Notes under the pieces: model-generated
What the model saw: only the letters and a program-made list of their open reading frames with translations
Told to the model about the DNA's origin: nothing
The model's database searches: none
Program-made: the position numbers and the translations under genes
Assembly (NCBI GenBank): GCA_964035545.1
Contig: OZ037770.1
Span: 1,643,501 to 1,707,500, forward strand
Direction: 5' to 3'
Origin: Bugula neritina
Lineage: Eukaryota; Bryozoa; Gymnolaemata; Cheilostomatida; Bugulidae
DNA length: 64,000 bases
In this document: positions 36,112 through 48,482 of the stretch, in pieces
How positions within the stretch are numbered: the first letter of the stretch is position 1
Layout: each line of letters starts with the position of its first letter

Positions 36112-36239
36112 CTAGAAGCAGCACTGCTTTGCCAGCTCACTTGGGACTGGTTCGCAGCTGTGGAATTTAGGACACGAGCATTCGTCATCAGTAAGGCAGT
36201 ATTCTGTAATATACGACGGGCATGAATTTATACAGAACA
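36112..36239 (-). CDS. Eight-cysteine secreted-peptide-like terminal exon
   Basis: On the minus strand a T-rich tract ending in TTTTTAG precedes a 128-base phase-1 exon with TAG at 36112-36114. The 41 whole codons hold eight cysteines with spacing C-x3-C-x7-C-x5-C-x-C-x5-C-x10-CC, acidic in the middle, ending one residue after the CysCys pair. The length, phase and cysteine density match secreted disulfide-rich peptides; the spacing is different from the knottin exons nearby, so it may be a separate family or a diverged member. No upstream exon was identified. Confidence 0.55.
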
Positions 36240-36244
36240 CTAAA

Positions 36245-38110
36245 AATATATCATAAATTTTGTTATTTCATCTGTATGTAGAAATGCTAATTGGTGGTGA
36301 TATTACGCTACTACATTGGTAAAATTTGTACCGCGACCGAGAAATATCAGACTTTTCGGATTCATAGCGTTTCCCTGAAATTATCAAGCACAGAATTTAT
36401 ACGAGTAACTTATCTTTTATTAAAACAACACTTTCTCATTCCTATAATTAGTGTACTAAGAGATAATTATACTATATAAAGGAATGATTCTTTAATGAGG
36501 AGCAAACTGGTTTGTTTTCCGATCATTAATGTTTTGCTCCTTATATAGATTTAAACAAACGCGTTTATTGATTTTTGCTGTAGGCAAATTAACATATCTG
36601 TCGCATATATATGAATTAAATATTTAATATTACTAAACAAAATGTGATTATAATAGATGAAATTGTATTTTGAAAACTCATCTTTGTTCACAATTTGAAT
36701 CCTTAGCCCATTTTGTCACTTACCTTACATTTTTCCATCTGAGAAGCTGATGGCGAGTGTCAAAACTAGGAAAGAGGTTTTCATTTTTGAAACAGGTGCT
36801 GTCAAGTGCTTGTCAAGTGCTTGCAAACAGTTTAATCTTATAAATGCTAACTGAGCTTTTTATAGTGCATGTTCCTTGAGACTGCATCAACGGATGAAAT
36901 TAGTGATTTGAGCAGCCAATCATAGCATGAGTAATGCCTTATAAACTGTCAATAATCAATATATATAGGTGATAATAATAATTTATATTTTTAGATACTA
37001 TAACTAATTTTTAACTTCCAAGGATGTGTTATTTGTTCATTTTTTTCAATAGTTGTTGTGATTAGTCTGTGCAGTGCACCAGCTATAAATAGCATGCAAT
37101 GAAAGATCGCTATATTTGGTATAAGTTTTAACTTTCATTTGATAGGCATGTGCATGAACTGTAATGTTGAACAATTTATCCTTGTCCTACAAGTCTTATC
37201 AATTTAAAAACAAGTATAAGAGCTAAAAAATAATGAATTACGTATCGCTGCATTATCATAATTGATATGTGTAATAAAATGCAAATACGTTTAAAAAAAT
37301 AGATTTCTAAATTAAATCTGCACATTTGAATTATTTATGGCTTTAAAATGAGTAACGCATTAGGAATGTGATTTATATATGTGTGACGGTATATCCGTCT
37401 ACGTTGCTATTACTACAGTGTGACTATCATATGTGACGACATCTGTGACTTATATGATTCTGCATGTGATTAGTTTTCCAAGATATATTTTCGAATTTTG
37501 CATTTCAACACCTGAAACCAAAGCAACTGTGTGGAATTATTTATTTTGAATACGTAATTTTATTATTTTAACCAGAAATATATGCGAAACTATAACAAAA
37601 TATGTTTTTTTAATTGCATAGTTCCGTACTGATCACCCTAAAGACTAGAGAGAAACAAGAAACGTATTGTTTAGACACAAATAACATATTGCTTTCAACT
37701 ATTGAAAAAAAGTGACATCGCTTTTTTTATTAGATCTTCAATTCGGAGAACCAGAGACCTCAGCTAGTTAAAACGGATTGTTAGTTTTATATAGTCAGTT
37801 TGCATTAATTTGATTGTTTAAACTGCAAAAAAGACAATCCATTGCTTTACTCTTCCAGTCCATATTTAGAAAAAAATAAACAGATATTATAATTAGGATA
37901 TGATTTGGTGAAATAAATTTATATGTTTCCGCACAAAAATAACTTTCATCAACCAATTCAATCATTGCTAATATTCTTGCGAGAAGACAAATGATTATTC
38001 TTATATTATTTTATTATTAAATCTAGATTTAATAAGAGTAAAACCTCTTTCATACATGATATTAAAGCATATAATACACAATTCAGCAGACACATCAGAA
38101 AATTTAAATA
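36245..38110. other. AT-rich DNA upstream of the minus-strand eight-cysteine exon
   Basis: May hold the missing 5' exons; none could be recognised. A short tandem of tcaagtgcttg occurs at about 36799-36828, similar to a motif near 32.2 kb. Confidence 0.4.
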
Positions 38111-38333
<223 letters not shown>

Positions 38334-38339
38334 AAACTG

Positions 38340-39260
38340 TTATGAAAAGATCGCAAATATTGAATTAGGAAAAAATTGAATTAAAAACAAAATATGATGC
38401 AAATTTAAAGTATAAACATAAAATCAACATTTGATTAATATATGTTGGTTTATCAGATGATATTTTACTAAATGTTCAAAACAAACTCCGGATATTTATT
38501 ATATACGAAGCATACTTCAAAAGGTTACTTGCAGTTGGAGAATACTTTCCAACAAACTCCCTAAAACATATTTTTGCATTAATTAGTCATGGCAATATGA
38601 TCAACTATGAAGACTTTTGGTATATAGTATGAACATTATTGTCATATTTTTTGCAATTCACCATTAAACTGATGTTGCGTTGCTTGACTATTTCAATAAA
38701 TACTAAGCAATTCTAAAGACTACTATGGTTAGGCAAAGGAAAATATTTTGTAATTTCATTTATGATTTGAATTATCTCTTTCAAATTAAAAATAAGTGTG
38801 GTGAGTTTCTGCTTTAATAACTAAAAGCAATAAGTGATGTTTTGAACACATAATATTTCAAGTGTTTATATTTTGTTTAAAATTTTGAAAATTTTTAGCA
38901 ACAGAAGCATGAAGAACATTTAAAAAGAAGTTTTAGGCAAGAAAGAAAGTGAATTTATAAACATACGGTTCAGAGAAACAAAGCTACGTAAATTGCAAAT
39001 GTGCTCCAAAATTATTTATCTAGTTTGATTTACTATAAACTCACTGCACTTTAGGTCCTGTTGCCATCTCCAGAGACATTTTAATCAGTGCATGAAGTAT
39101 GTTTGTTGATTCATAGACTGTATATGCAATGCTTAGGCCCTGAAAACCGTAGGTTGCTGCTGTCCACAATTTGTTTGTGGAGGTGGAAGATTTAGCCTAC
39201 AAAATGTGAAAGCTTCTGAAAGCTGTTTCAAAGCAGATAATAAAATTGAACAAAGTAATT
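38340..39260. other. AT-rich intergenic DNA, no supported gene
   Basis: No frame, repeat or RNA signal recognised. Confidence 0.45.
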
Positions 39261-39261
39261 T

Positions 39262-39263
<2 letters not shown>

Positions 39264-39294
<31 letters not shown>
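39264..39294. repeat. Short (TA)n run at Penelope 3' end
   Basis: Abuts the 3' end of the minus-strand family-1 fragment, as (TA)n does for the other copies. Confidence 0.9.
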
Positions 39295-39296
<2 letters not shown>

Positions 39297-39713
39297 GGTA
39301 CTAATACAATTTTGGATATAAAAATAAACTTAGATCTTCATTCTATTGACTACAATATTGTTTCACGTAGTGCGAGCTACGATCATCAGGTCGTTGTGTG
39401 TACGCTTGAGTGATTTTGTTTTGAAATTAGTATTGTTAGTGTATTACTACGCTGGAATGTTTTAGCTAGCGTCTGTTAAGTGCGCAAGTAAAAATTTGCG
39501 TTTATGTCTACACGTGGTGGAAAGCTCTTTTCGTTTGTTGAGGGAAGATAATTCCGGTTGTTTTAAAATTATACACTTCTCATAGTTGCATAAATTACAT
39601 CTATTGGTTAGGTTTGAGTATGATTTGCAAATCTTTAAAATAATCCATTTTAAGCTGAATTTCGTTTTGTTGTCTTTTAAATTCCAGATGTGTCTGCTGA
39701 GTTGCGTGCTATT
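39295..39713 (-). mobile_element. Penelope family-1 3' fragment, inverted copy B
   Basis: Minus-strand copy of only the 3' part: the C-terminal half of the GIY-YIG endonuclease frame (39462-39710), and the hammerhead-like motif (39348-39392). At about 39713 it is joined head-to-head to the plus-strand copy that starts at 39714. Partial inverted copies at the 5' end of an element are a known feature of Penelope insertions. Confidence 0.75.
39348..39392 (-). ncRNA. Hammerhead-ribozyme-like motif, family-1 copy B
   Basis: Same core as copy A on the minus strand: CTGATGA (39383-39389), five-pair stem II, GAAA (39361-39364), and the acaatattgt stem III. The core is identical to copy A. Confidence 0.55.
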
Positions 39714-40117
39714 AAACTTTCTAGATGTAACATTCAACTTGACTAACCAATCCTATAAACCCTATACAAAACCTGGAAACACTATCTCCTTACGTTCACA
39801 AACAAAGCGACCACCCACCTGCAGTATTGAAAAACATACCAGAAAACATGAATAGAAGACTTAGCTCACTATCCTCCAATGAAGAAGAGTTTAAAACCAC
39901 CATACAACCGTACCAAGAAGCACTATCAAACAGTGGATATAACTATAAATTAAAATATAACCCGACACCTAAATCCAACAACAATAATAGAAATAGAAAT
40001 AGAAACATAATATTGTGGTACAACCCACCTTTTAGTTCAACAGTAAAAATCAAAATAGGGGAAGAAATTTCTTCAAATCATCGACAAATGCTTTCCACTA
40101 TCCAACGAACTAAGTAA
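39714..40117 (+). pseudogene. Penelope family-1 RT C-terminus and linker (frameshifted)
   Basis: The frame reads the end of the RT domain (FLDVTFNLTNQSYKPY), shifts frame near 39825, continues as ENMNRRLSSLSSNEEEF and an IILWYNPPFSS motif typical of the Penelope linker, then meets a stop near 40115 before the endonuclease frame. Frameshifts make it non-functional. Confidence 0.65.
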
Positions 40118-40157
40118 AATTTTCAATAGGAAAACTATAAAAATTAGCTATTCATGC

Positions 40158-40691
40158 ATGCCCAACATGAAAAATATTATTGATGGCTCGAACCATCACA
40201 AACTTAAAACCGCACACACCCCTACTACCGCTACTAAACTAAATGACACACAATGTAACTGCAAACAACCTTCCCACTGTCCACTACATGGTAAATGCTT
40301 ATACAAAGACGTAATTTACCAAGCAACTGTAACAAGACATGACAATAATTCCAGCCATTCATACATAGGACTCTGTTCGACTACCTTCAAAACCAGATTC
40401 AATAACCACAAAGCCTCTTTCCTACATGCAGATAAAGCTAACAGCACGCAACTCAGCAGACACATCTGGAATTTAAAAGACAACAAAACGAAATTCAGCT
40501 TAAAATGGAATTTTTTAAAGATTTGCAAATCATACTCAAACTTAACCAATAGATGTAATTTATGCAACTATGAGAAGTATATAATTTTAAAACAACCGGA
40601 ATTATCTTCCCTCAACAAACGAAAAGAGCTTTCCACCACGTGTAGACATAAACGCAAATTTTTACTTGCGCACTTAGCAGACGCTAGTTAA
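40158..40691 (+). CDS. Penelope family-1 GIY-YIG endonuclease domain ORF
   Basis: A 177-codon open frame and the most complete copy of this domain in the window. It has a zinc-binding-like cluster Cys-x-Cys-x5-Cys-x5-Cys at residues 33-47, the GIY-like VIYQATV at 52-58, YIG at 69-71, a downstream Arg-x-Asn-Asn-His-Lys segment, and a C-terminal Cys-x2-Cys followed by a Cys-Arg-His motif. In intact Penelope elements this domain nicks the target. The ATG is internal to what should be a single RT-endonuclease ORF, so this is an element remnant rather than a host gene. Confidence 0.75.
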   Translation: MPNMKNIIDGSNHHKLKTAHTPTTATKLNDTQCNCKQPSHCPLHGKCLYKDVIYQATVTRHDNNSSHSYIGLCSTTFKTRFNNHKASFLHADKANSTQLSRHIWNLKDNKTKFSLKWNFLKICKSYSNLTNRCNLCNYEKYIILKQPELSSLNKRKELSTTCRHKRKFLLAHLADAS

Positions 40692-40760
40692 AACATTCCA
40701 GCGTAGTAATACACTAACAATACTAATTTCAAAACAAAATCACTCAAGCGTACACACAAC

Positions 40761-40805
40761 GACCTGATGATTGTAGCTCGCACTACGTGAAACAATATTG
40801 TAGTC
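40761..40805 (+). ncRNA. Hammerhead-ribozyme-like motif, family-1 copy C
   Basis: GAC (40761-40763), CTGATGA (40764-40770), stem II 40771-40788 (one G·U pair compared with copy A), GAAA (40789-40792), stem III (40792-40801), predicted cleavage after A at 40802, then GTC (40803-40805) pairing with the first GAC. It lies about 70 bp after the endonuclease stop, in the element's 3' region. Confidence 0.55.
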
Positions 40806-40916
40806 AATAGAATGAAGATCTAAGTTTATTTTTATATCAAAAATTGTATTAGTACCAAATATAAATACTCTATTTTTCGAAATATTGAGTTCTTTTAATT
40901 CATTTTTAATTATAGA

Positions 40917-41333
<417 letters not shown>

Positions 41334-41337
<4 letters not shown>

Positions 41338-41736
41338 ACAAAACAAAACTTACTCAACCTTTGTACAAAACAAGTTCACTTTACTTTCAACGACATCATT
41401 TATACACAGACGGATGGTGTTGCTATGGGATCTCCTCTAGGACCAATAATTGCGAATATATTCATGACAAAACTAGAACAGAAAGTAATACCAAAATTGA
41501 ATTTAATGTCACCCTTGGTGAGATACATAGATGACACATTTGCAACAATAGACCCTGATTATATTAACACAACACTCAACACACTAAATAATTTTCATCC
41601 TAACATAAAATTTACACACAAACTAGAAACCAATAAATTACTTTCTTTTCTGAATGTTACAGTTTTGCGACACAATAGCTCAGTGGAAACCACAGTATTC
41701 CGCAAACCAACACATAACGATACATATTTACATTAG
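41334..41736 (+). pseudogene. Penelope family-2 reverse transcriptase fragment
   Basis: An open segment with RT motifs QTDGVAMGSPLGP and RYIDDTF (catalytic Asp pair), then the SFLNVTV motif and a Thr-Val-Phe-Arg-Lys-Pro-Thr segment, ending at TAG (41734-41736). Upstream RT motifs are absent because the frame emerges directly from the terminal repeat. It polymerises cDNA in intact elements; here the domain is incomplete. Confidence 0.75.
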
Positions 41737-42423
41737 AACTCTTTCTCACTAAAAACGTGGAAGCTAAGCACACTCAAGTCACCAGTATTAAGGGCTAATA
41801 AAATCTGTTCTACTCCAGCACTTAAAACCCAAGAACTAAGCTATATTCGAAATGTTTTTGAACATAAAAATGGTTACCCTAAATATGTAATAGAGAAAAC
41901 TATTAACAACATTGGTGACGGACTACTCAATGAAAAAGACAACAGGAAACACATTTTATTCTAGCTGCCTTATAAAGGAGTAACAGGAGAAAAACTAATC
42001 CGCTCCCTCAATAAATTAATTACAGACTCTTTTTCAAATGAACTCAATGCCCGGATTGTATTTAAAGGAACCCCCTTAAGTTCACATTTTAATCTCAAAG
42101 ATAAAACCAATAAAGAACACATTCACAACCTAATCTACAAAATAACCTGCCCTGAAGCTACCTGTTAACAAACATATGTAGGCGAAACCGGACGTCGCCT
42201 ATCATACAGGATACATGAACACTGCCATGACATCAATTCCAAAATTTATCAACACATCTCTACCACTAATCATGGAAACATATCAATAGACAATGTAACA
42301 GTTTTAAATCATTCATTTAAAGGATTCCGCCATCGAAAAGTAGCCGAAGCTCTCTACATTAAACAAATAAAACCGCAACTCAATAAACAAAATTACTCCA
42401 TACCACTAAAACTATATCAATAG
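41737..42423 (+). pseudogene. Penelope family-2 linker and GIY-YIG endonuclease (with stops)
   Basis: Continuing after the stop at 41734, the frame reads the RT-endonuclease linker with stops near 41962 and 42166, then TYVGETGRRLSYRIHEH, the YVG of GIY-YIG with its conserved Arg and His, and ends IKQIKPQLNKQNYS before TAG at about 42421-42423. Internal stops make it inactive. Confidence 0.7.
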
Positions 42424-42523
42424 CTCCACACTACTCAACTCTCACACAGTTTCACTAATTCTTGCTGTTTTTATATTTGGATATCTATTTTTTTTTTGTC
42501 AACTCTAATTTAGTTTTATGCAA

Positions 42524-42770
42524 AAAATCAGTATAACTTTTGACTTGCGTAAAATATAAAATAAGATTATCTCCCTAAGTTTCAATAATTTACAATAACT
42601 GCCACTCTCTATTCTTTATGTCATGCATAACGTCTAACGTAACGTAATAGTTTTTGAATTTCATTCATTGCTACTCTGAAGATGGGTACAGTGGTACCCA
42701 AAATATTAGTGTAATTACTTTATCTAATAAAGTAATAAATCAATAATGTTTCTTGTATACCTATTTATAA
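42524..42770. repeat. Right inverted terminal repeat, Penelope family 2
   Basis: Reverse complement of the left repeat. The hammerhead-like core is on the plus strand (42676-42703), with GAAA changed to AAAA. Confidence 0.8.
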
Positions 42771-42789
42771 TCAAATTGCTAGCTCGTAA

Positions 42790-43055
<266 letters not shown>

Positions 43056-43059
43056 CGCT

Positions 43060-45015
43060 TACACTCACTTTCTTTTCCTCTTTACTTGCCGGTTTTTCGT
43101 GTGAGTTTTTGGTATCATAGAGACCACAACAGATATGAAGGCATCTGGTAAAAGTGGTTTCTTCTCTAAAATAGTTTAATTTATGTTTATTTATGCATTT
43201 ATTCAACACATTTTTCACTGGACTCGTTGCTGTATTTAATTTCTATAAACATACGTTTTTTTGGAAAAAAGGTGTAAAGAAAATATTTTCTTACAATGCT
43301 AAAGAAACTTTTTGATTTTTAGAAAAAATCTGAAGGTATTTCTGTTAACTCTGTATGCAAAATATTTACTTTGTTCAATGGGAAGTATTTGAATATATTA
43401 TAGCTTCTCATATAATGCATAAAATATAATAATATTATATATTATAACTTAAATTTTGAATTGATCACTAGAGTTATACCCGGAGACTGCATCCACAACA
43501 TTTGCGATTGCTTCCAGTAGGTCTCTCCCTGTTTCCCAGCAATCTTTTCTCTTCAAATTATATATCAATTAATCAATTAAAGCTTTTCTATCAAATATGA
43601 TAAAATAAAATTATAATACATGGTATTGCACTTTGTATTAAAGCATTGACAATTTTGAAAACATCTTTCTTCAGAAAAAGACATTTCAATTCAAAATTTT
43701 AGCTAGAACATCGATTAGAATTTAGCTTTTTGATAATGTTTTTTTGATCTTCTAACATATTAGCTCAATCTTGAATTATATATATATATTTTACTTATTT
43801 GAAGTTATAAGCACGCATTCTGTAGTAAATAAGAAATGATGAAATTCAAGAAGATAATTATGCTTTACTCTACATTCATTATTTTTAGTTGAGAACATTC
43901 GAGATGGATATACAAGACATTGTTCACATGTTTTGTCGCTGCTCTTTTCTAATTTAGATGTATTTAATATATCTGACCAACGTATTTTATCTAATTATAT
44001 ACTATAATTGAAAAATAATAAAAAACATTATTCAGATCGTTATTCTTATACACTTTTCAAATATAACAGAACTCGGATTAAGCCATTTAATATCAAGCAG
44101 AATATTTTTGTTAGACAAATCTTAAATTTTTGATTAATTGTATACAGTTATATATTTATACAACAACAATCAATTGAATTACAGCTAAACCTTATACAAC
44201 TTGAATGAGCTCTGTTGCAAAAAACATTTAAAAACTAATACTGGAGCATTCCAAAACCTGAACCATTAATTTATTGATTTTTAAAAAAATTAAATATTTA
44301 ACTTACTTGTATGCACTTCCTCTTATAAATTATAAAAATGAATACTGGCTTTGCATCATTTCAAATGATACTACAGTAAAAAGTTTTTTTTTCAGGTTTG
44401 CAAAATCAAATTGTATGTTGTGTCATTGAAAAAACCGCAAGTGAAATTTAAGTTGCAATTAAAAGTTCACATAAGGATAATAAAAGATAATTGCGATTGT
44501 TCGGCAGTGATAAGTGCACACTATGCCAATCACTTGATATTATTTGAATCCTAATTGCCTATAATGACAAAGAAATTATGTTACCTACCTTTCCTTTGCG
44601 AACTTTATTGAACAACTTGAAAGCATCAAGCACTTTTTTTGTAGATTTAATTCCCTGACTACAAATTTACCCAAACATCTTACATTTATTATATTATATT
44701 ATAAGGTTATTGTAATATAATATGCACTTGGTTTTGACCCCTGCTGCATCTATAACCAGCTTTGAAAAAATTAAAAGTGAAAAATCATTATGGAAAGAGC
44801 AATATTTTTTTCGTTGATTGCAGAATTGTTGAGCTCTTCAATTTCTATACACAAAAATAAACAAAAAAACATTTTATTTACTTTTGCAACAGTTGAGACG
44901 ATTCTGCAGTTTACAAATCAATAAAAATTATTATGTCATCAACCAACATGTTTTGTAACGCACTTGATAGTTAATCTTAATTATTCACCCTAAATAATTC
45001 TCTTCACTTTTGTCA
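43060..45015. other. AT-rich intergenic DNA, no supported gene
   Basis: No convincing frame or repeat was found. Confidence 0.45.
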
Positions 45016-45019
45016 GTTT

Positions 45020-45091
45020 CACAGGATAGTTAAGGGCATCCTCACTAAGAATATCATAAATTTCTCTCAAAATGTAGTTTAGGTTCTTGAA
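45020..45091 (-). other. 72-bp coding-like block shared with 51978-52049
   Basis: On the minus strand the frame reads KNLNYILREIYDILSED and onward, and stays open into unique sequence to a stop near 44990. The copy at 51978-52049 differs at six positions, of which three are silent. It could be a host exon or part of an unrecognised element; I do not recognise the protein. Confidence 0.4.
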
Positions 45092-45099
45092 TAATATGA

Positions 45100-45810
45100 C
45101 TCTGTGGGTGGCATGCGTGTTGCCTACTTGTAATTGTTTAGCCTAAGATCAAACTACAACCAATAAGCAGCAACCTTTATTAGGGCTGCGTAATCTATCA
45201 ACATTCCATTATGGGTGCTACATAAACAAAGTACAAAGCAAGCTATTCATTATAGCCTGCCAGCTAGCAAGCCTGTAATTAGTATGTACCGCCAATATCT
45301 TCTCATCCCTACGTGCTCATTGAAGTGTGAAGTGCTGCGCGCTGCTAATTTTCTATGAAAAAATATAGCATTTTCAGTGTATAAATCACCAATTTATGGG
45401 CAATCTAGAAGAGTTATTGGAAAAAGAAAAAAAGTTGCACTGGAGAAATATCTCAGGATTCCAGCAGTGTAATGTTTATTCAAATATCATGTTTTCCTGC
45501 TGAGATATTTTACTGGTACTGAAAAGTCAGCTTTTCAGGCAAAATTGGCCAAAATTGGGCAGTTTTCTGTCTATAACTTTGCAAAAAAAATGAAAATTGA
45601 AATTTCCAAAAAACTTACACTGGGGAAAAAGAAGATCTACAACATAGTTTTTAAATTTTGACTCTAGCACAATTAGGTGAGATTTTGTTTTACTGGTACT
45701 GAATTCTTATATGATTACAATGCAAACCTCAGCAAGGCAGTTGCAGCTAAAAGGTTGCTGTGTTCTTCATTTTTCTTCTCTTCTTCCAACTCTGGTGACT
45801 AGAAAAAGCG
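45100..45810. other. Intergenic DNA, no supported gene
   Basis: The phrase tttactggtactga occurs twice (about 45508 and 45689), otherwise nothing recognised. Confidence 0.4.
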
Positions 45811-45812
45811 AA

Positions 45813-46871
45813 ATGATATAGTAGAAATCATGCAAAGTGGCATGTGTTAATTGTCAATATATTTATGACAAAACTGGAACAAAAATTGATACCGAAATTG
45901 AATTTGATGTCACCTTGGGTTAGATACATAGATGATACATTTGCAACAATTATAGACCTTGATTATAATAACACAACACTCAACGCACTTAATAATTTCT
46001 ATCCTGACATAAAATTTGTACACAAACTAGAAACCAATAAATCACTTGCTTTTCTGAATGTTACCGTTTTACGAAACAATAACTAAGTGGAAACCACAAT
46101 ATTCTGTAAGTCAACATATAATGATACATATTTGCATTGAAACTCTTTCTCGGTTAAAATGTAGAAGCTAGGCACACCAAACTTGCTAGTCTTAGGGGCT
46201 AATAAAATATGTTCTATTCCAGCATTTAAGATTCAAGAACTACAATATATTAAAAATATTTTCGAACAAAACAATGGCTACCCTAAATATGTAACAGAGA
46301 AATCTAATAACAACATTAGTAAAGGACTACTCAGTAAAAAAGACAACAGAAAACATATTTTACTTCAGCTACTTTATAAAGTAGTAGCAGAAGAAAAACT
46401 CTTTCATTTCCTCAACAAATTAATAGCAAACTCATTTCTGAATAAACTCAACGTCCGAATTTTAATCAAAGGAACCCCTCAAGTTTAATATCAAAGATAC
46501 AACCAATAAAGAATACCTACTGTACACAACCTAGTCTACAGAATAACCTGCCCTGAAGTTTCCTGTCAACAAACGTATGTAAGTAAAACCGGACGTCGCC
46601 TATCACACAAGATACATGAACATTGTCATGACATTAATTCCGAAATTTATCAGCATATCTCCACAACTAACTACGAAAACATTTCAATAGACAATGCAAA
46701 CATGGAAATCATTCATTTAAAGAAATCTACCATAGGAAATTAACTGAAGTCTTTTACATTAAACAAATATAACCACAATGTAATCAGCAAAATTACTCCA
46801 TACTGCTAAAACTATACCAATAAGCTCTACACTACTATGACATAGTATATATCATGCAAAGTTGCATGTGT
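45813..46871 (+). mobile_element. Penelope family-2 copy B with ~36-bp target duplication
   Basis: The element body runs from about 45849 to 46835. It is flanked by imperfect direct repeats 45813-45848 and 46836-46871 (both containing atcatgcaaagt), read as a target duplication. The coding remnant starts abruptly at the RT segment before RYIDDTF, so the copy is 5'-truncated, and runs through linker to the GIY-YIG end. Several stops and frameshifts. Confidence 0.7.
45844..46490 (+). pseudogene. Penelope family-2 RT/linker remnant, copy B
   Basis: Open segments 45844-46086 (RT with VRYIDDTFATI and AFLNVTV motifs) and 46183-46488 (linker) are separated by stops, then the GIY-YIG part continues out of frame with TYVSKTGRRLS-like remnants to about 46820. 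Closely resembles copy A but lacks its terminal inverted repeats. Confidence 0.65.
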
Positions 46872-47200
46872 TGCAACTGGATATACTATTAGAAATCCTT
46901 CATGTACTATGGATGCAGTGTAAACTTGAAAAAGCATCGCATATAATCATACCTTGCAGGAAAAAAGGTTATGAGGCATTTCCGAAATGTATTTGTCCAA
47001 TAATTCCAGTGTTGGCATTAGGTAACGTTGTAACTCCTGGTCACTACTGCTTTGGGCATTAATCTACAAGCAGACAAAGTTTGAAATGCAAACAATATCC
47101 TAGATTTTTTTAAGAATTAATATCGGCTACGCTTAGTTGTATGGGTAATAAAAAATTTATTGCAATAATATAAATAGAAAATTATATGCTTTTATTGTTC
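46872..47200 (+). repeat. Duplicated flank with small Cys-containing frame, copy 1
   Basis: Homologous to 54912-55240. Within it a frame open from 46862 to the stop at 47060-47062 carries five cysteines that are all kept in the other copy, although most substitutions between the copies change the amino acid. An AATAAA lies at about 47145. Acceptor-like gatgcag precedes the first Cys. It may be an exon of a secreted peptide or a meaningless open stretch. Confidence 0.35.
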
Positions 47201-47204
47201 TGTT

Positions 47205-47850
47205 TAAACTATTACAATTGTTTTAAAATTTGCTTATACTTGAAAAAACGTTTTCCCAAATAAATATATTTATAAGCATATATTTAAAGAAATGCTACAT
47301 ATTCGAAATGCAAGATTACAATAAAGAAGCATAACATCACAGTTGTGCATCATTTGAAATTTAGTTCAAAACCCCATATAATTTTATATGCTTTTTAGTC
47401 TAACAACTTCAAAATACTTATTTTAATATTATACTAACAGTATTAGCATTGGTAATCACTGTTAACAGTAGTGGTACTTTTAATATAGGTTCAGTGTTAG
47501 TACAACTGCTAGCTAGTAGTATTACTAGTACTAAATGGTTAATGTTAGTAATTTCATTGCTGCTAGTTTTACTGCTATTTTAATTTTCTATGAGTATTTT
47601 TGACTTGCGCTCACAGTTACTAAAACTGTTACTATAAAACTAAATATAAACTTAAACTATATAATTATATATATATATATATATAATATTATATATATAA
47701 TTTCCTCATATCAATATCAAGTATCTGAAGATAAAATTAAATTAATTAAAAGTAAACTCTTAGATACGTACTCCAAATTTATAAAAACTAAAACACCAAA
47801 ATATTTTGATGACGTTCAAAACAAATTAAAAAATAATAAAAGTAATAAAA
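47205..47850. other. AT-rich intergenic DNA, no supported gene
   Basis: Contains a short TA-rich palindrome near 47664-47700. No gene seen. Confidence 0.4.
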
Positions 47851-47856
47851 TATTGC

Positions 47857-48222
47857 TGTGAATTCACGATTCACTGTAATTAGTGGGTCTACTTATTCAA
47901 AGCCACTTCACCAGGTTTATCATGAGTTGAATAGAATTGATATATTACAAATTATACAGCAATAAAAGAGACTAACACTAATGCACAAGATTACATAACA
48001 GAGAGTGATTATTACACAAATGTACATGGCTACGATCCAATCAATTCTGCCGGCCAAGCCGTTTAACATGATTCCACTACACATTTGCAGCCCCATTTAC
48101 TACTAATTGTTATCCACATCCAATTTGTTGTCACAGTGGTGCCATCATGTATCGGTCAGGTATAGAGTTATCCTTTTGATAAAAAACCAACTAAGTGGAA
48201 CACAACACTAAAACTCATTACA
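47857..48222 (-). mobile_element. Possible LTR of a minus-strand LTR retrotransposon
   Basis: Read on the minus strand, a purine tract aggtggggagga (48223-48234) is followed by TGTAATGAG, as expected for a polypurine tract and LTR start; a terminal CA can be placed near 47857. No second LTR was found, so the boundaries are tentative. It differs from the LTR at 54184-54471. Confidence 0.3.
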
Positions 48223-48482
48223 TCCTCCCCACCTATCGAAATGTACACTCTACTTAACTAGTATATAATTGAAAAAGAATATAAAACAAAACATAATAAC
48301 AAAACATAATATGGCATAATATAAGTATTCTACTAGTCTACAGCAATATTTACATAACACACCACCGCCACCGAGGAGTAAGTATAAGTTGTTATCAGTC
48401 CAAATAAGAGAAAAACTGGGGGAAAAAAGGAGGAAAAGGCGAGTCAGTCAAGATAGGGTGTGAAGAAGTCCGGGTCACCAGA

